A stretch of 64,000 nucleotides of DNA from JAJEEA01 sp965243615 (GTDB taxonomy: Bacteria > Acidobacteriota > Vicinamibacteria > Vicinamibacterales > UBA8438): NCBI GenBank assembly GCA_965243615.1, contig CBDEVO010000003.1:2542001-2606000 (forward strand), given 5' to 3'. The notes under the pieces are model-generated. The model saw only the letters and a list, made by a program, of their open reading frames with translations, was not told the DNA's origin and ran no database searches. A program made the position numbers and the translations under genes. Below are positions 1 through 8,634 of the stretch, piece by piece; the first letter of the stretch is position 1; every line of letters begins with the position of its first letter.

Positions 1-2280
1 GGTTCTCCGGCTCCGGATATCGTAGACCTCCCGAAGGGTGTACGGGTTCCGGCGACGCCGGACCTCATCGATGGTGTCGACGCTCTGTTGCGCCAATTCC
101 CGCTCCGGCCCGATCCGGATTCGGAGGGTCCGCCGACACCGCCACCGTCTCCGCCGGTCGGAGATCCTCCGCTCGTTCTGCAAGTTGACGAGAATCTTGA
201 GACTGTCCGTTACACGGCCGGGGGGCAGTCGGGCCGGTCGGCCGGCGTGGACCCCGGACTCGCGCGCGGGACGACGTTCCTCCCCCATCAGGCCGAGTGC
301 CTGACGTGGCTCCGCGACCACTGGTGCGGTGGGGGCACCGGTTCGTTGCTGGCCGACGACATGGGGCTCGGGAAGACCTTGCAGGCGTTGGCGTTTCTGC
401 GGTGTGTCGCGGCTTCGCCGTCTGGGCGCGGCCCGTTCCTCGTCGTCGCGCCGACGGGGCTGCTCGAAAACTGGAAGGCCGAGCATGCCCGGCATTTCGC
501 GCAGCCCGGCCTCGGCGAGCCTCTCATGCTGTACGGTGCCGGGTTGCGCCGTGTGCGGGTTTCGGGCTCCCGTGCCGGCCCGGAGACCGCGCCGTCGGCG
601 GCGCCCGGCTCAGCGGCGGCCGATCCAACCAGAGATTCGCTCGTTTTGTCGAAGCTCGACCTCGCGCAGCTCTCGTCGGCACCGTGGGTCCTGACGACGT
701 ACGAGACGCTGCGCGACTACCAGCACAGCCTCGCCCGGGTGCGTTGGCGGGCGGTCGTGTTCGACGAGGCGCAACGGATCAAGAATCCGGGCGCGTGCGT
801 CACCGACGCGGCGCTCGCTCTCAACGCGGACTTTGTTCTGATCGCGACCGGAACTCCGGTCGAGAACCGTCCGGCGGATATCTGGCCTCTTCTCGACCGC
901 GTGGTGCCGGGCCGTTTCGGATCTCTGCGGGAATTCAGCCGGCGCTACGAAACCGGCGGCTCCGGCTCTGACGCGGGAGCCGACCTTGCCGTGCTCCATA
1001 GGCGGCTGACGACGGCGTCTGGTGGAGCCCCCGCCGTCATGCTGCGGCGGTTGAAGGACGGAGTGGTCTCCGGTCTTCCGGTGAAGACCGTCCACAGGTT
1101 TCCGGTCGTCATGCCCGACGTTCAGGCCGACGCGTACGCGCAGGCCGTCCGCGCTGGGCGCGGTGCCGCCAGGGGTCGGATTCTGGCGGTGCTTCAGCGT
1201 CTCCGCGATGTCTCGCTCCATCCGTACGGCCCGGCGGCGGTTCGGGCCGATGAGTACGTCGCGGCGTCGGGACGTCTCTCCGAGACATTCCGCATTCTCC
1301 GGGCCGTGCGCGCCGCGGGCGAGAAGGCCCTCGTCTTCATCGAGTCGATCGCCATGCAGGACTTCCTCAAGGCGGCGGCCGGCCCGCTCCTGGACTTGAC
1401 GATCGATCCGCTGGTCGTCAACGGCGCGGTGACGGGTCCGGCCCGGAAGCGCCGTGTGGACGAGTTCCAGGGCCGGGACGGCTTCGGCTACATGATCCTG
1501 TCGCCGCGGGCCGGCGGCGTCGGTTTGACGCTCACGGCGGCCAACCACGTGATCCACCTGTCGCGCTGGTGGAACCCCGCGGTTGAGGACCAGTGCACAG
1601 ACCGGGTGTTCAGGATCGGCCAGTCGAGGCCCGTCCATGTCTATCTGCCTCTCGCGCGGCACCCCGAATACGGCGACGCCAGCTTCGACGTGAAGCTCGA
1701 CGCGTTGCTGGAGCGCAAGCGCGACATGAACCGCCGGGTATTGGCGCCATCGGCGGTTGACCGCGCCGAGACCCGCCACCTGTTCGACGAGACCGTCGGC
1801 GGTTCGGCCGTGCCCGGGACATCGTCAGACTCGACGGCGCCGGGGCCGTTCGGGCTCGATCTCGCTTCGCTCGAGCCCGAGGAGTTCGAGCGGCGGGTCA
1901 TGGACGCGCTCGCGGCGTCGGGTCATCGGGCCCGGCGTACGCCGCGTAGCGGGGACGCTGGCGCGGATGTCGTGGCGGTCGGGGCGTCAGCGGCGGGACG
2001 GGCGTACTCGCTCATCGTACAGTGTAAGCATTTGCAGTCGGGCCGGCCGTGTCCTGCGTCGGCCGTCGAAGAGGTGCTGAGCGCGATTCCACGGTATCGA
2101 GATGTCGAGGGCGTTTCGGTTCCGATGGTGGTCACCAGTGCGGAGAGTTTCGCGGAGGTAGCTCAACAGTTGGCGCAGGAGCGCGGGGTCGTTCTTGTGG
2201 CCCGGAGCGGTCTGGCCCGGCTCGTCACCTACCGGTTCGAGGGCTGGCAAGATCAGTCGGCTCTGCGCTCACTGTGTTGA
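1..2280 (+). CDS. SNF2-family helicase fused to a C-terminal Mrr-like restriction nuclease (5' partial)
   Basis: The reading frame is open to the left edge, so the true start lies outside the window; an in-frame TTG at 88 is not convincing. Counting residues from that TTG, a Walker A motif (DMGLGKT) is near residue 90, DEAQ near 225, the motif III-like TGTPVENRPADIW near 255, and motifs V/VI (GGVGLTLTAANHVIHLSRWW, then DRVFRIGQ) at about 470-515, as in SNF2 ATPases. After a short linker, residues 590-680 look like an Mrr/PD-(D/E)xK nuclease: EFERRVMDAL, GDAGADVV and QCKH supply the expected D and QxK positions. A DNA-translocating ATPase joined to a nuclease fits a role in restriction of foreign DNA; that role is inferred. 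It has no partner gene on its right side, where a PQQ dehydrogenase follows. Confidence 0.85.
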   Translation, partial: GSPAPDIVDLPKGVRVPATPDLIDGVDALLRQFPLRPDPDSEGPPTPPPSPPVGDPPLVLQVDENLETVRYTAGGQSGRSAGVDPGLARGTTFLPHQAECLTWLRDHWCGGGTGSLLADDMGLGKTLQALAFLRCVAASPSGRGPFLVVAPTGLLENWKAEHARHFAQPGLGEPLMLYGAGLRRVRVSGSRAGPETAPSAAPGSAAADPTRDSLVLSKLDLAQLSSAPWVLTTYETLRDYQHSLARVRWRAVVFDEAQRIKNPGACVTDAALALNADFVLIATGTPVENRPADIWPLLDRVVPGRFGSLREFSRRYETGGSGSDAGADLAVLHRRLTTASGGAPAVMLRRLKDGVVSGLPVKTVHRFPVVMPDVQADAYAQAVRAGRGAARGRILAVLQRLRDVSLHPYGPAAVRADEYVAASGRLSETFRILRAVRAAGEKALVFIESIAMQDFLKAAAGPLLDLTIDPLVVNGAVTGPARKRRVDEFQGRDGFGYMILSPRAGGVGLTLTAANHVIHLSRWWNPAVEDQCTDRVFRIGQSRPVHVYLPLARHPEYGDASFDVKLDALLERKRDMNRRVLAPSAVDRAETRHLFDETVGGSAVPGTSSDSTAPGPFGLDLASLEPEEFERRVMDALAASGHRARRTPRSGDAGADVVAVGASAAGRAYSLIVQCKHLQSGRPCPASAVEEVLSAIPRYRDVEGVSVPMVVTSAESFAEVAQQLAQERGVVLVARSGLARLVTYRFEGWQDQSALRSLC

Positions 2281-2648
2281 TCGGTCATGATCCTGATTCC
2301 GGTGCCGATATTGACACGACGATCGCCGTTGTCTCGCTCCATGGTTCGGGCCGACCCTTACCCGGCCACTTGGGGCCCGATCTGAAGGTGGTCGACGCCG
2401 CGCTCCTGCTGCAGGCGCAGGCGAGGGTACGATCCCACGGGGCATCGCGAGCATCCGGGGCGATTCGGACGGCGCTTTCCGGGACGCTCCGCGTGTCTGC
2501 GCACCCGCGGCGCGGGGCGCGGTACTATCGCCGTCAGACGACCCCGGCGACGGCGAGGCGGCGCCGGGTATCAACGGGCCGTCCATAACGCGGAAGGTGT
2601 TCCACTGGACGCCCGGCCGTGGCGGGCGCCGATTCCGGAGGGGACAGC
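2281..2648. other. Intergenic region without a supported gene
   Basis: Between the SNF2-nuclease stop and the PQQ dehydrogenase start I see no credible coding frame; open frames here are low-complexity shadows. The only functional sequence visible is the ribosome binding site GGAGGGG at 2637-2643 serving the next gene. Confidence 0.5.
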
Positions 2649-4424
2649 ATGGGTTCAGGTCGATCGGCGCTGGCAAGGACTTGGTGGGCGGCGTTGGCGT
2701 GTGCGGCGATCGTCGCCGCGGCCGAAGCGCCCGGGCACGCGCAGGGCGGGGAGTTCGTCCCGGTCACCGATGCGATGCTGCAGGATCCCGATCCGGCGGA
2801 CTGGCTGATGTGGCGGCGGACGCTCGACGGGTGGGGTTACAGCCCGCTCGACTCGATCACGCGCGAGAACGTCGGCGACCTGCGCATGGTCTGGTCGCGC
2901 GCGCTGAACGCCGGCACGCAGGAGGGGACGCCGCTCGCCTACGACGGCGTGCTCTACATGCCGAACCCGTTCGACGTCATCCAGGCCATCGACGCGGTCA
3001 CCGGCGACCTGGTCTGGGAGTACCGTCGCGACCTCCCGGACGACCTCGACGACTACCTCTTCGCGGTGGCCACCAACCGCAACATCGCCATTCACGGCAG
3101 CCTGATCATCGACAACAGCGCCGACGGCTACGTCTACGCCCTCGACGCGACGACCGGCGAGCTGGCGTGGGAGACCGAGATCCTCGACTACCGCACGCAG
3201 CCGGCCAACCAGACCTCCGGCCCCATCGTCGCCGGCGGCCGGGTGGTCTCGGGGCGAAGCTGCATGCCGCTGGGCGGTCCGGACGCCTGCGTCATCACCG
3301 CCCACGACGCGGCGACGGGGGTGGAGCTGTGGCGCCGGCGGCTGATCCCAGGCCCCGGCGAGCCCGGCGACGAGACGTGGGGGGGCGTGCCGTTCGAGCA
3401 GCGCGCGCACGTGGGCTCGTGGATGGTGCCCAGCTACGACGCGGCGCTCGACCTCGTCTACGTCGGCACGTCGGTCACCTCGCCGGCCCCGAAGTTCCTG
3501 CTCGGTGGCACCGACAACGCGCACCTCTACCACAACTCAACGCTCGCCCTCGACGGCGCCACCGGCGAGATCCGCTGGTACTACCAGCACCTGAACGACC
3601 ACTGGGATCTCGATCACCCGTTCGAGCGCCTGCTGGTCGACACCGTGGTGGCGCCGGATGCCACTGCCGTGAGCTGGATCAACCCGCGGCTCCGACTCGG
3701 CGAGGAGCGGAGGGTCGTGACCGGCATTCCCGGCAAGACCGGCGTCGTCTATACGCTCGATCGGGAGACCGGCGAGTTCCTGTGGGCGACACCGACCATC
3801 ACCCAGAACGTCATCAGCGACATCGACGGCGCGACCGGCGAGGTGCGGGAGAACTCGGAGCTCGTCTTCACGGGCATCGGTCAGGAAGTGCTCGCCTGCC
3901 CGACGTGGCTCGGCGGCAAGGACTGGGAGGCGGGTGCGTACAGCCCGCTGACCAACACGATGTACTTCCCGCTCCGCAACGCCTGTGCGCGGATGCTGGC
4001 GACGCCGGCGCGGGAAGACGACCTCGGGGCCCGGCTGTACTCGCTGGCCGTGCGCAACCAGTTCGCCCCCGGCTTCGACCAGCTCGGCACGGTGCGCGCC
4101 ATCTCGGCGGAGACCGGGGAGACCGTGTGGCAGCACGACCAGCGGGCGATGACGATGTCGCTGGTCGCCACCGGCGGCGGCCTCGTCTTCGGCGGCGACG
4201 CGAACGGACGCTTCCGCGCCTTCGACCACGAGACGGGCGAGGTCCTGTGGGAGATCAACCTCGGCTCGCCGGTCACCGGCTTTCCCATCACGTACGCCGT
4301 CGACGGCCGCCAGTACGTCGCGGTGAGCACCGGCATCGCCGGCACGTCGGCCGGCCTGTCCGTGCTGACCCCCGAGCTGCGCCCGAGCCTGGGCAACAAC
4401 CTCTTCGTGTTCCGCTTGCCGTAG
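2649..4424 (+). CDS. PQQ-dependent (quinoprotein) dehydrogenase, periplasmic, copy 1
   Basis: A 591-residue beta-propeller quinoprotein. GGAGGGG sits 5 bases before the ATG at 2649, better than an ATG ten codons upstream. A signal peptide (ARTWWAALACAAIVAAAEA) ends near GHAQ. The mature start, TDAMLQDPDPADW followed by WRRTLDGWGYSPL, is characteristic of the methanol/ethanol-type PQQ dehydrogenase family. Repeated W-motif blades (DATTGELAWE, DAVTGDLVWEY, HETGEVLWEINLG) run through the protein, and SCMPLGGPDAC provides a cysteine pair. DHWDLDHPFE occupies the place of the catalytic Asp region. It would oxidise an alcohol, sugar or polyol in the periplasm; the substrate cannot be told. No C-terminal cytochrome c domain is present, so electrons must pass to a separate acceptor. 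It is more divergent than copies 2 and 3 in this window. A Uma2 gene follows 16 bases later. Confidence 0.9.
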   Translation: MGSGRSALARTWWAALACAAIVAAAEAPGHAQGGEFVPVTDAMLQDPDPADWLMWRRTLDGWGYSPLDSITRENVGDLRMVWSRALNAGTQEGTPLAYDGVLYMPNPFDVIQAIDAVTGDLVWEYRRDLPDDLDDYLFAVATNRNIAIHGSLIIDNSADGYVYALDATTGELAWETEILDYRTQPANQTSGPIVAGGRVVSGRSCMPLGGPDACVITAHDAATGVELWRRRLIPGPGEPGDETWGGVPFEQRAHVGSWMVPSYDAALDLVYVGTSVTSPAPKFLLGGTDNAHLYHNSTLALDGATGEIRWYYQHLNDHWDLDHPFERLLVDTVVAPDATAVSWINPRLRLGEERRVVTGIPGKTGVVYTLDRETGEFLWATPTITQNVISDIDGATGEVRENSELVFTGIGQEVLACPTWLGGKDWEAGAYSPLTNTMYFPLRNACARMLATPAREDDLGARLYSLAVRNQFAPGFDQLGTVRAISAETGETVWQHDQRAMTMSLVATGGGLVFGGDANGRFRAFDHETGEVLWEINLGSPVTGFPITYAVDGRQYVAVSTGIAGTSAGLSVLTPELRPSLGNNLFVFRLP

Positions 4425-4440
4425 CGTCACAGGAGTCGAG

Positions 4441-5049
4441 ATGAGCGAAGCAGTCGCCGCGACCCCGCGGCGCGACGCGGCCGAGCGCCGGCGGGCGACC
4501 TACCAGGACGTGCTCGATGCCCCGCCCCATCGGGTCGCCGAGGTCGTCGACGGCGTGCTCCACACGAACCCGCGGCCGGCCTTGCGCCAAGCGCACGCCG
4601 GCTCGTCGCTGGGCACGAAGATCGGCGGTCCCTTCCACCACGGTGCGGGCGGCCCCGGCGGCTGGTGGATTCTCTTCGAGCCCGAGCTTCACCTGGGCGA
4701 CGACATCCTCGTGCCCGACCTCGCCGGTTGGCGGCGGGAGCGGATGCCTGTCTTCCCCGACGCGCCGTACGCCACGCTGGCCCCCGACTGGGTGTGCGAA
4801 GTGCTCTCGCCTTCGACCCGCAAGCTCGACCTGCACGGCAAGCGCGCCGCCTACGGGCGCGAACGGGTGGGTCATCTGTGGCTCGTCGACCCGGCCGACC
4901 GCACCCTGGAGGCCTTCGAGCTGCGCGAGGGCGAATGGGTGCTGATCGCCACCGCACAGGACGACGCCCCCATCCGCATCCGCCCCTTCGACGCCGTCAC
5001 CTTCAGCCTCGGCGATCTCTGGCCGCCGACAGTCGCCCCGGCCGAGTAG
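4441..5049 (+). CDS. Uma2 family (DUF820) putative endonuclease, copy 1
   Basis: A 202-residue protein with the Uma2 pattern: TYQDVLDAPPHRVAEVVDG at the front, then LVPDLAGWRRERMP, PDWVCEVLSPST and LWLVDP, which carry the D...ExK-like residues of this PD-(D/E)xK-type family. Biochemical function is unproven for most members; many genomes carry dozens of copies. It starts 16 bases after the PQQ dehydrogenase stop and is probably co-transcribed with it, though a functional link is not implied. Two further Uma2 genes occur at 17768 and 56972. Confidence 0.85.
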   Translation: MSEAVAATPRRDAAERRRATYQDVLDAPPHRVAEVVDGVLHTNPRPALRQAHAGSSLGTKIGGPFHHGAGGPGGWWILFEPELHLGDDILVPDLAGWRRERMPVFPDAPYATLAPDWVCEVLSPSTRKLDLHGKRAAYGRERVGHLWLVDPADRTLEAFELREGEWVLIATAQDDAPIRIRPFDAVTFSLGDLWPPTVAPAE

Positions 5050-5186
5050 GTCGACGGGGTTCCGACCCGATGCTCGACACGCATGCGACTTGCCCCGGAT
5101 GCTGACCGGCACCGGCCTCGCGCAGGCGGCAGGTCCATCATCGACCTCCTCCGCCCGTTCCTGCCGCGACGGCGACGCCCGCCGGC

Positions 5187-6173
5187 CTACTGCGATCCGC
5201 CGCCCTCGGCCGCCTCGCGCGCCTCCATGGCGCGCGCTCCCGAGAGCGAGCTGGCCATCGAGTAGTTGCCCTCGTGGCAGGCGTACTCGTACAGCGGCTC
5301 GTCGGTGCGGCCCATCAGCACCTGCGCGGTCCACGGCCGCGTCCAGCTCGTCGGGTCGTCCACCGTGAACTCGTAGACCAGGGTGTCGGCGTCCGCCCGC
5401 GTGAAGCGCTCCACCAGGTGCAGGTTGGCGCTCGAGCCCCCCAGGGACGTCTCACCGAGGAAGTTCCGCGTCTCGACGACGAGGGTGTCGCCTTCCCACC
5501 GGGCCCGCGAGTCCCCGACCCACTGCCGGAGCCGCTCGGGCAGGTGCGGGCGCCCGTCGAGGGGGACGATGCGCGCGTTGTGCACCATCTCGTTCAGGAT
5601 GACCACGTGGTCGGCGGTCTGGAAGAGCTGCACGTTGTTGTTGTAGGCGCTCGGCGTCATCGGCGGTCCCGAGTTGAACCCGAGGAGGCAGCGCTCCGAG
5701 AAGCCGCGGTCCTCGGGACCGTGGGCGTGCCGGTTGCGCAGGGCGCGGCGCGCCTCGGCCCGCTCCTCGACCACCGGGAGCGTCGGAGGAATGCGACCGT
5801 CCGGCGGATCGATCACCAGCGACGTCCGCTGCTCGGACAGCGTGTGCCCATGCTCGAACCAGATGCGGACCGAGTAGCCGAGGCGCGCGCCCAGCGGCGC
5901 GTCCTCGCGCTCCGACTCGTTGGCCTCCCGCCGCTCCGCGAGCCGCTGCTCCCACGCGGCGGCCTCCTCCCCCGTCAGCGTCGCCTGCTCGGCGAGGTCG
6001 TCGGGCCGCTCCATCGGCGTCGCGGTCGAGAAGTTCCAGACGCCCTGGAGGTCGGGGTGGCCGTCGGCGGTCCTCGCCGCCGGGGCCTGCGCGCCGGCAC
6101 CGGCCGGCGACAGCGCGAGCATGGCGGCAGAGAGGACGAGGGCGCCGGCACATTTCAGCAATCGGCGGGGCAT
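5187..6173 (-). CDS. Secreted protein of the HPDLQGVW family, copy 1 (function unknown)
   Basis: A 328-residue exported protein. I chose the ATG at 6173 because AGGAG lies 7 bases upstream and a signal peptide (CAGALVLSAAMLALSPAGAGA) follows at once; an upstream extension to 6236 adds an Arg-rich tail without a ribosome site. The mature protein opens with DGHPDLQGVWNFSTATPMERP and LTGEEAAAWE. Conserved blocks are ERCLLGFNSGPPM, YNNNVQLFQTADHVVILNEM, GDSRARWEGDTLVVETRNF and YEYACHEGNY. The same blocks recur in the genes at 39100-40179 and 49365-50471, so this is a paralogous family. I do not recognise an enzymatic motif. It lies convergent to PQQ dehydrogenase 1, and copy 3 directly follows PQQ dehydrogenase 3. 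Confidence 0.8.
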   Translation of the reverse strand: MPRRLLKCAGALVLSAAMLALSPAGAGAQAPAARTADGHPDLQGVWNFSTATPMERPDDLAEQATLTGEEAAAWEQRLAERREANESEREDAPLGARLGYSVRIWFEHGHTLSEQRTSLVIDPPDGRIPPTLPVVEERAEARRALRNRHAHGPEDRGFSERCLLGFNSGPPMTPSAYNNNVQLFQTADHVVILNEMVHNARIVPLDGRPHLPERLRQWVGDSRARWEGDTLVVETRNFLGETSLGGSSANLHLVERFTRADADTLVYEFTVDDPTSWTRPWTAQVLMGRTDEPLYEYACHEGNYSMASSLSGARAMEAREAAEGGGSQ

Positions 6174-6288
6174 GGGCAACCTCCTGGCGCGACGGACGGA
6201 GCCGCCGCAGAGACGTTCGCACACACTGTAAACCACCTACCGGTGCCTCGGTCAAATCATCGACCACCGCCATCGGACCTGGGATCCA

Positions 6289-6580
6289 TCAAGCCGGCGT
6301 CGGCGACACGGGCAGCCACAGGGGACAACAGCGCCAAGTGCGGGCGACGGCTCCGCGCCTGGAGTCCGCGTCGCGCCAGCTCCGGCAGCCAGATCGTCGG
6401 ATCGATCTGGGGCAAGAGACATTCCAGGTCACCGCGTCCTCGCTGTTCTCGCTGCACAGGTGCCGGAGCTTCAGTCCACGCATCGCCGCGAACACCTGGT
6501 CGTAGCGATCGATGATCAGGTTGTCGCGAAAGTCGTCCGAGACGCGGACGCCGCTCTTCGTCGTTCCGGCCACCACGGCC
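6289..6580 (-). pseudogene. Decayed gene fragment downstream of hipA
   Basis: Directly behind hipA on the same strand, one frame reads DDFRDNLIIDRYDQVFAAM then LKLRHLCSENSEDAVTWNV, which looks like real protein. At about 6410 the sense passes to another frame reading QIDPTIWLPELARR, and further on LWLPVSPTPA appears back in the first frame. Two frame changes in 150 bases indicate erosion. I recall similar blocks in uncharacterised proteins next to mobile or defence genes but cannot name the family. A translated search joining both frames would settle it. Confidence 0.45.
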
Positions 6581-6581
6581 C

Positions 6582-7883
6582 CTACGGAAGAAGCTCCGTA
6601 CGATGGGCGGCGCCGATCCTCTGCGCGGAATGCGCCGGCACCCCGGCTGCTTCCGCGAACTTGCGCCAGCGTGAAACGGCTTCCTGGACATCGCGCAGGA
6701 TTGCGGAGGCCCGGCCGCGCTTCAGGCTGGCGTTCCGGGCGCAAGCCACGAAGTCGTCGATCTCGAAACCGTCGCGCTTGCCGTTCAGGGTCATCTGGTG
6801 GGCGTCGGTCCAGCGGCCCTCCGGATTGTAGCTGTAGGTGACGTCGAACGCGGGCGAGAGCCGCCAGCGGCCCGAGCGATCCATCAGGAAGGCGATGTTC
6901 TTGACGTGATCGTCCTGATTGCGGGCGACGATGTTGAAGGCCATGCGCCGGAACTGCTCTTCCGCCGCGTCCTTGCCGAGCCCGAGCCGGTCGATGACGC
7001 GCAGGACCTGTTCGTAGGAGTACGCGCCCGGCTGGTTGAAGTCGTAGTGGGCCAGCGCACCCAACGACTGCATGTGGATCTTGCGGCCCGTGTCCGTGCG
7101 ATCGAAACGCCTGGTCAGGAAGTGGTGGCGGCCGTTCTCATGAAGGATCCGGCATTCGGTCATCTGGATGCCGGCCGCCCGCGCCATGGCGTGATACGCG
7201 TATTCGATCAGCCCGTAGCCTTGGGGATCTTCCAGCTCCCTGTCCCTGTTGCCGGCCACGCCGTCGAACTTGAGCAGCCAATGGGAAAAGCCGTCGTCGT
7301 CGGTGATCTGGCCGGAGCGAACTTCATCGGTCTCGGGATTCCAGGCGATGACCGCCTTCGCTCGGGCGCCGCCCGCCGAGGTGCCGACCCGCAGGATGTC
7401 CTGCAAGGCCTGCTCCCGGCGAGCCGGCGCAAGCGAGCCTTCGAGAGCCGTACGCCTGGTGAGAATGTCGCTGGCGAGCTCGACGAGGGCCGCGACGTCG
7501 ACGCGCGCAGACCGGTGCGTCGGACCCGTGGCGGGGAGGAACTCGAGGGCGCCCATGCCGCGCCGCCCAACGTAGCAGAGGCGTTCGACGGCGTTGAAGT
7601 CGCCCGGGTCGCGTCCCTGTCTGGCGAGCCATGCATCGATGAGCGCATTGCCGAAGCGGTCGGGGAGCGAGTCCGCGAGAAGGCCCGGCAGGCCATGGAA
7701 AGTCTGCCGAGGCAACGCCGGAAACGAGTAGATCTCGTTTGCCAGCGGCATCGTGAGCGGCGCCACCTGCCGGCCGCCGGGAACGAAGGCCGGGTCGTAC
7801 TCGAAATGGGCCGAATCGCGGTCGTCGTTCCAGCTCACGGCCCCAATCGTTCTTCCCCACAGTCGGACCCTGGCCACGGTCAC
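6582..7883 (-). CDS. hipA: HipA-type serine/threonine kinase toxin
   Basis: About 433 residues, normal for HipA. The N-terminal subdomain has FVPGGRQVAPLTMPLA and LPGLLADSLPDRFG; the kinase core follows with GTSAGGARAKAVIAW (ATP-binding loop), HWLLKFDG, the catalytic-loop motif RNQDDHVKNIAFL, and LSPAFDVTYS in the metal-binding position. HipA kinases phosphorylate glutamyl-tRNA synthetase or other targets and cause growth arrest or persistence; the target here is unknown. I take the GTG at 7883, which overlaps the hipB stop as GTGA; a GTG at 7898 is also possible. It forms an operon with hipB, whose product should bind and silence it. No key residue appears lost, so the toxin is probably active. 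Confidence 0.9.
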   Translation of the reverse strand: MTVARVRLWGRTIGAVSWNDDRDSAHFEYDPAFVPGGRQVAPLTMPLANEIYSFPALPRQTFHGLPGLLADSLPDRFGNALIDAWLARQGRDPGDFNAVERLCYVGRRGMGALEFLPATGPTHRSARVDVAALVELASDILTRRTALEGSLAPARREQALQDILRVGTSAGGARAKAVIAWNPETDEVRSGQITDDDGFSHWLLKFDGVAGNRDRELEDPQGYGLIEYAYHAMARAAGIQMTECRILHENGRHHFLTRRFDRTDTGRKIHMQSLGALAHYDFNQPGAYSYEQVLRVIDRLGLGKDAAEEQFRRMAFNIVARNQDDHVKNIAFLMDRSGRWRLSPAFDVTYSYNPEGRWTDAHQMTLNGKRDGFEIDDFVACARNASLKRGRASAILRDVQEAVSRWRKFAEAAGVPAHSAQRIGAAHRTELLP

Positions 7884-8230
7884 GGTTCGTCGCCCCACGA
7901 CCAGTCGGCGGGTGGCTCCGGCTTCGCGGACCGGGAGGAAGCGCGTTGCCGGATCCGGCCATGCATCCGGGCCTGCTGGACCGGGCTGATGGCCGGCTCG
8001 GGAACGAGGGCCTCGAGGTTGTCCAGCAGCCCGTGGGCTCTCAGAATTCTGATGAGGTTCGCGGCCTGCGACGAACGCCCCCGCTCGATGCGCTGCACGG
8101 TCAGCGTGGAGACGCCTGCCTGCGCGGCCAACGCGGCCTGGGTGAGGTTCCGGTTCAGCCGATGGCGGGCAAGGCGGCGGCCCAGCGCCTGCAAGGCTAC
8201 GTGATCCGATGGATGAGATGGGATTCTCAT
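7880..8230 (-). CDS. hipB: HipB-type XRE-family antitoxin
   Basis: A 116-residue helix-turn-helix protein: LGRRLARHRLNRNLTQAALA, AGVSTLTVQRIERGR and ANLIRILRAHGLLDNL form a classic XRE domain at residues 14-80, followed by a basic tail (GRIRQRASSRSAKPEP) ending DWSWGDEP. The ATG at 8230 is preferred; a TTG at 8281 would add 17 residues. It precedes hipA with a four-base GTGA overlap, giving translational coupling of toxin to antitoxin. The start codon sits inside an inverted repeat (8226-8247) that could be its operator, which is usual for autoregulated hipBA operons. Confidence 0.88.
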   Translation of the reverse strand: MRIPSHPSDHVALQALGRRLARHRLNRNLTQAALAAQAGVSTLTVQRIERGRSSQAANLIRILRAHGLLDNLEALVPEPAISPVQQARMHGRIRQRASSRSAKPEPPADWSWGDEP

Positions 8231-8247
8231 AAGATATCTATAATGAG
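8226..8247 (-). promoter_or_regulatory. Candidate hipBA operator overlapping the hipB start
   Basis: Read on the minus strand, CTCAT and ATGAG arms flank 12 AT-rich bases containing GATATC; the inner bases continue the dyad imperfectly. The right arm includes the hipB ATG. HipB proteins bind dyads in their own promoters, so an operator role is plausible but unproven. Confidence 0.4.
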
Positions 8248-8634
8248 TTCCTGTTCTGCCTCTAAGGTCATAATACACCAAAATAATGTAGTTGTGGTCT
8301 TGGATGGGTCAGCCCACAGGTGCGAAAGTCGAGGGCTGCATGGCTGCAATGCAAAATATCAAAAATGGCGTTTTATCTGTGTCTTGGGCTACAAAATTTC
8401 AGTTCTGATATTTTCACGATCCAGATGGTCGACCCGGAGACCGAAACTGCCGCCGCCGCCTGCCGCCATGAGGATCGGCGGGGCGCGTGCGGCGGCTACA
8501 ATCGACCTTGCCAAGCTGGGCGAACGGGCACCCTCGACACGTCGATCATCCCCCCGGCGTCGTCCAAGGGCGTTCGCGGTGTCATCGTCGGGAGACGCCG
8601 GCCGTCGGGCATCGCAGACCCAAGGAGAGTCCTC
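8248..8634. other. AT-rich intergenic segment between hipB and the phosphatase gene
   Basis: About 8228-8420 is markedly richer in A and T (for example GCAAAATATCAAAAATGG and TACAAAATTTCAGTTCTG) than anything else in the window. It carries the divergent promoters of hipBA and perhaps of the next gene. The composition suggests a foreign insertion together with hipBA. No gene is visible. The ribosome site AAGGAG at 8622-8627 serves the next gene. Confidence 0.5.

Noticed and set aside
2649..4424. A cytochrome c domain on PQQ dehydrogenase 1
   Set aside because: No CxxCH motif is present; the frame ends right after the propeller.
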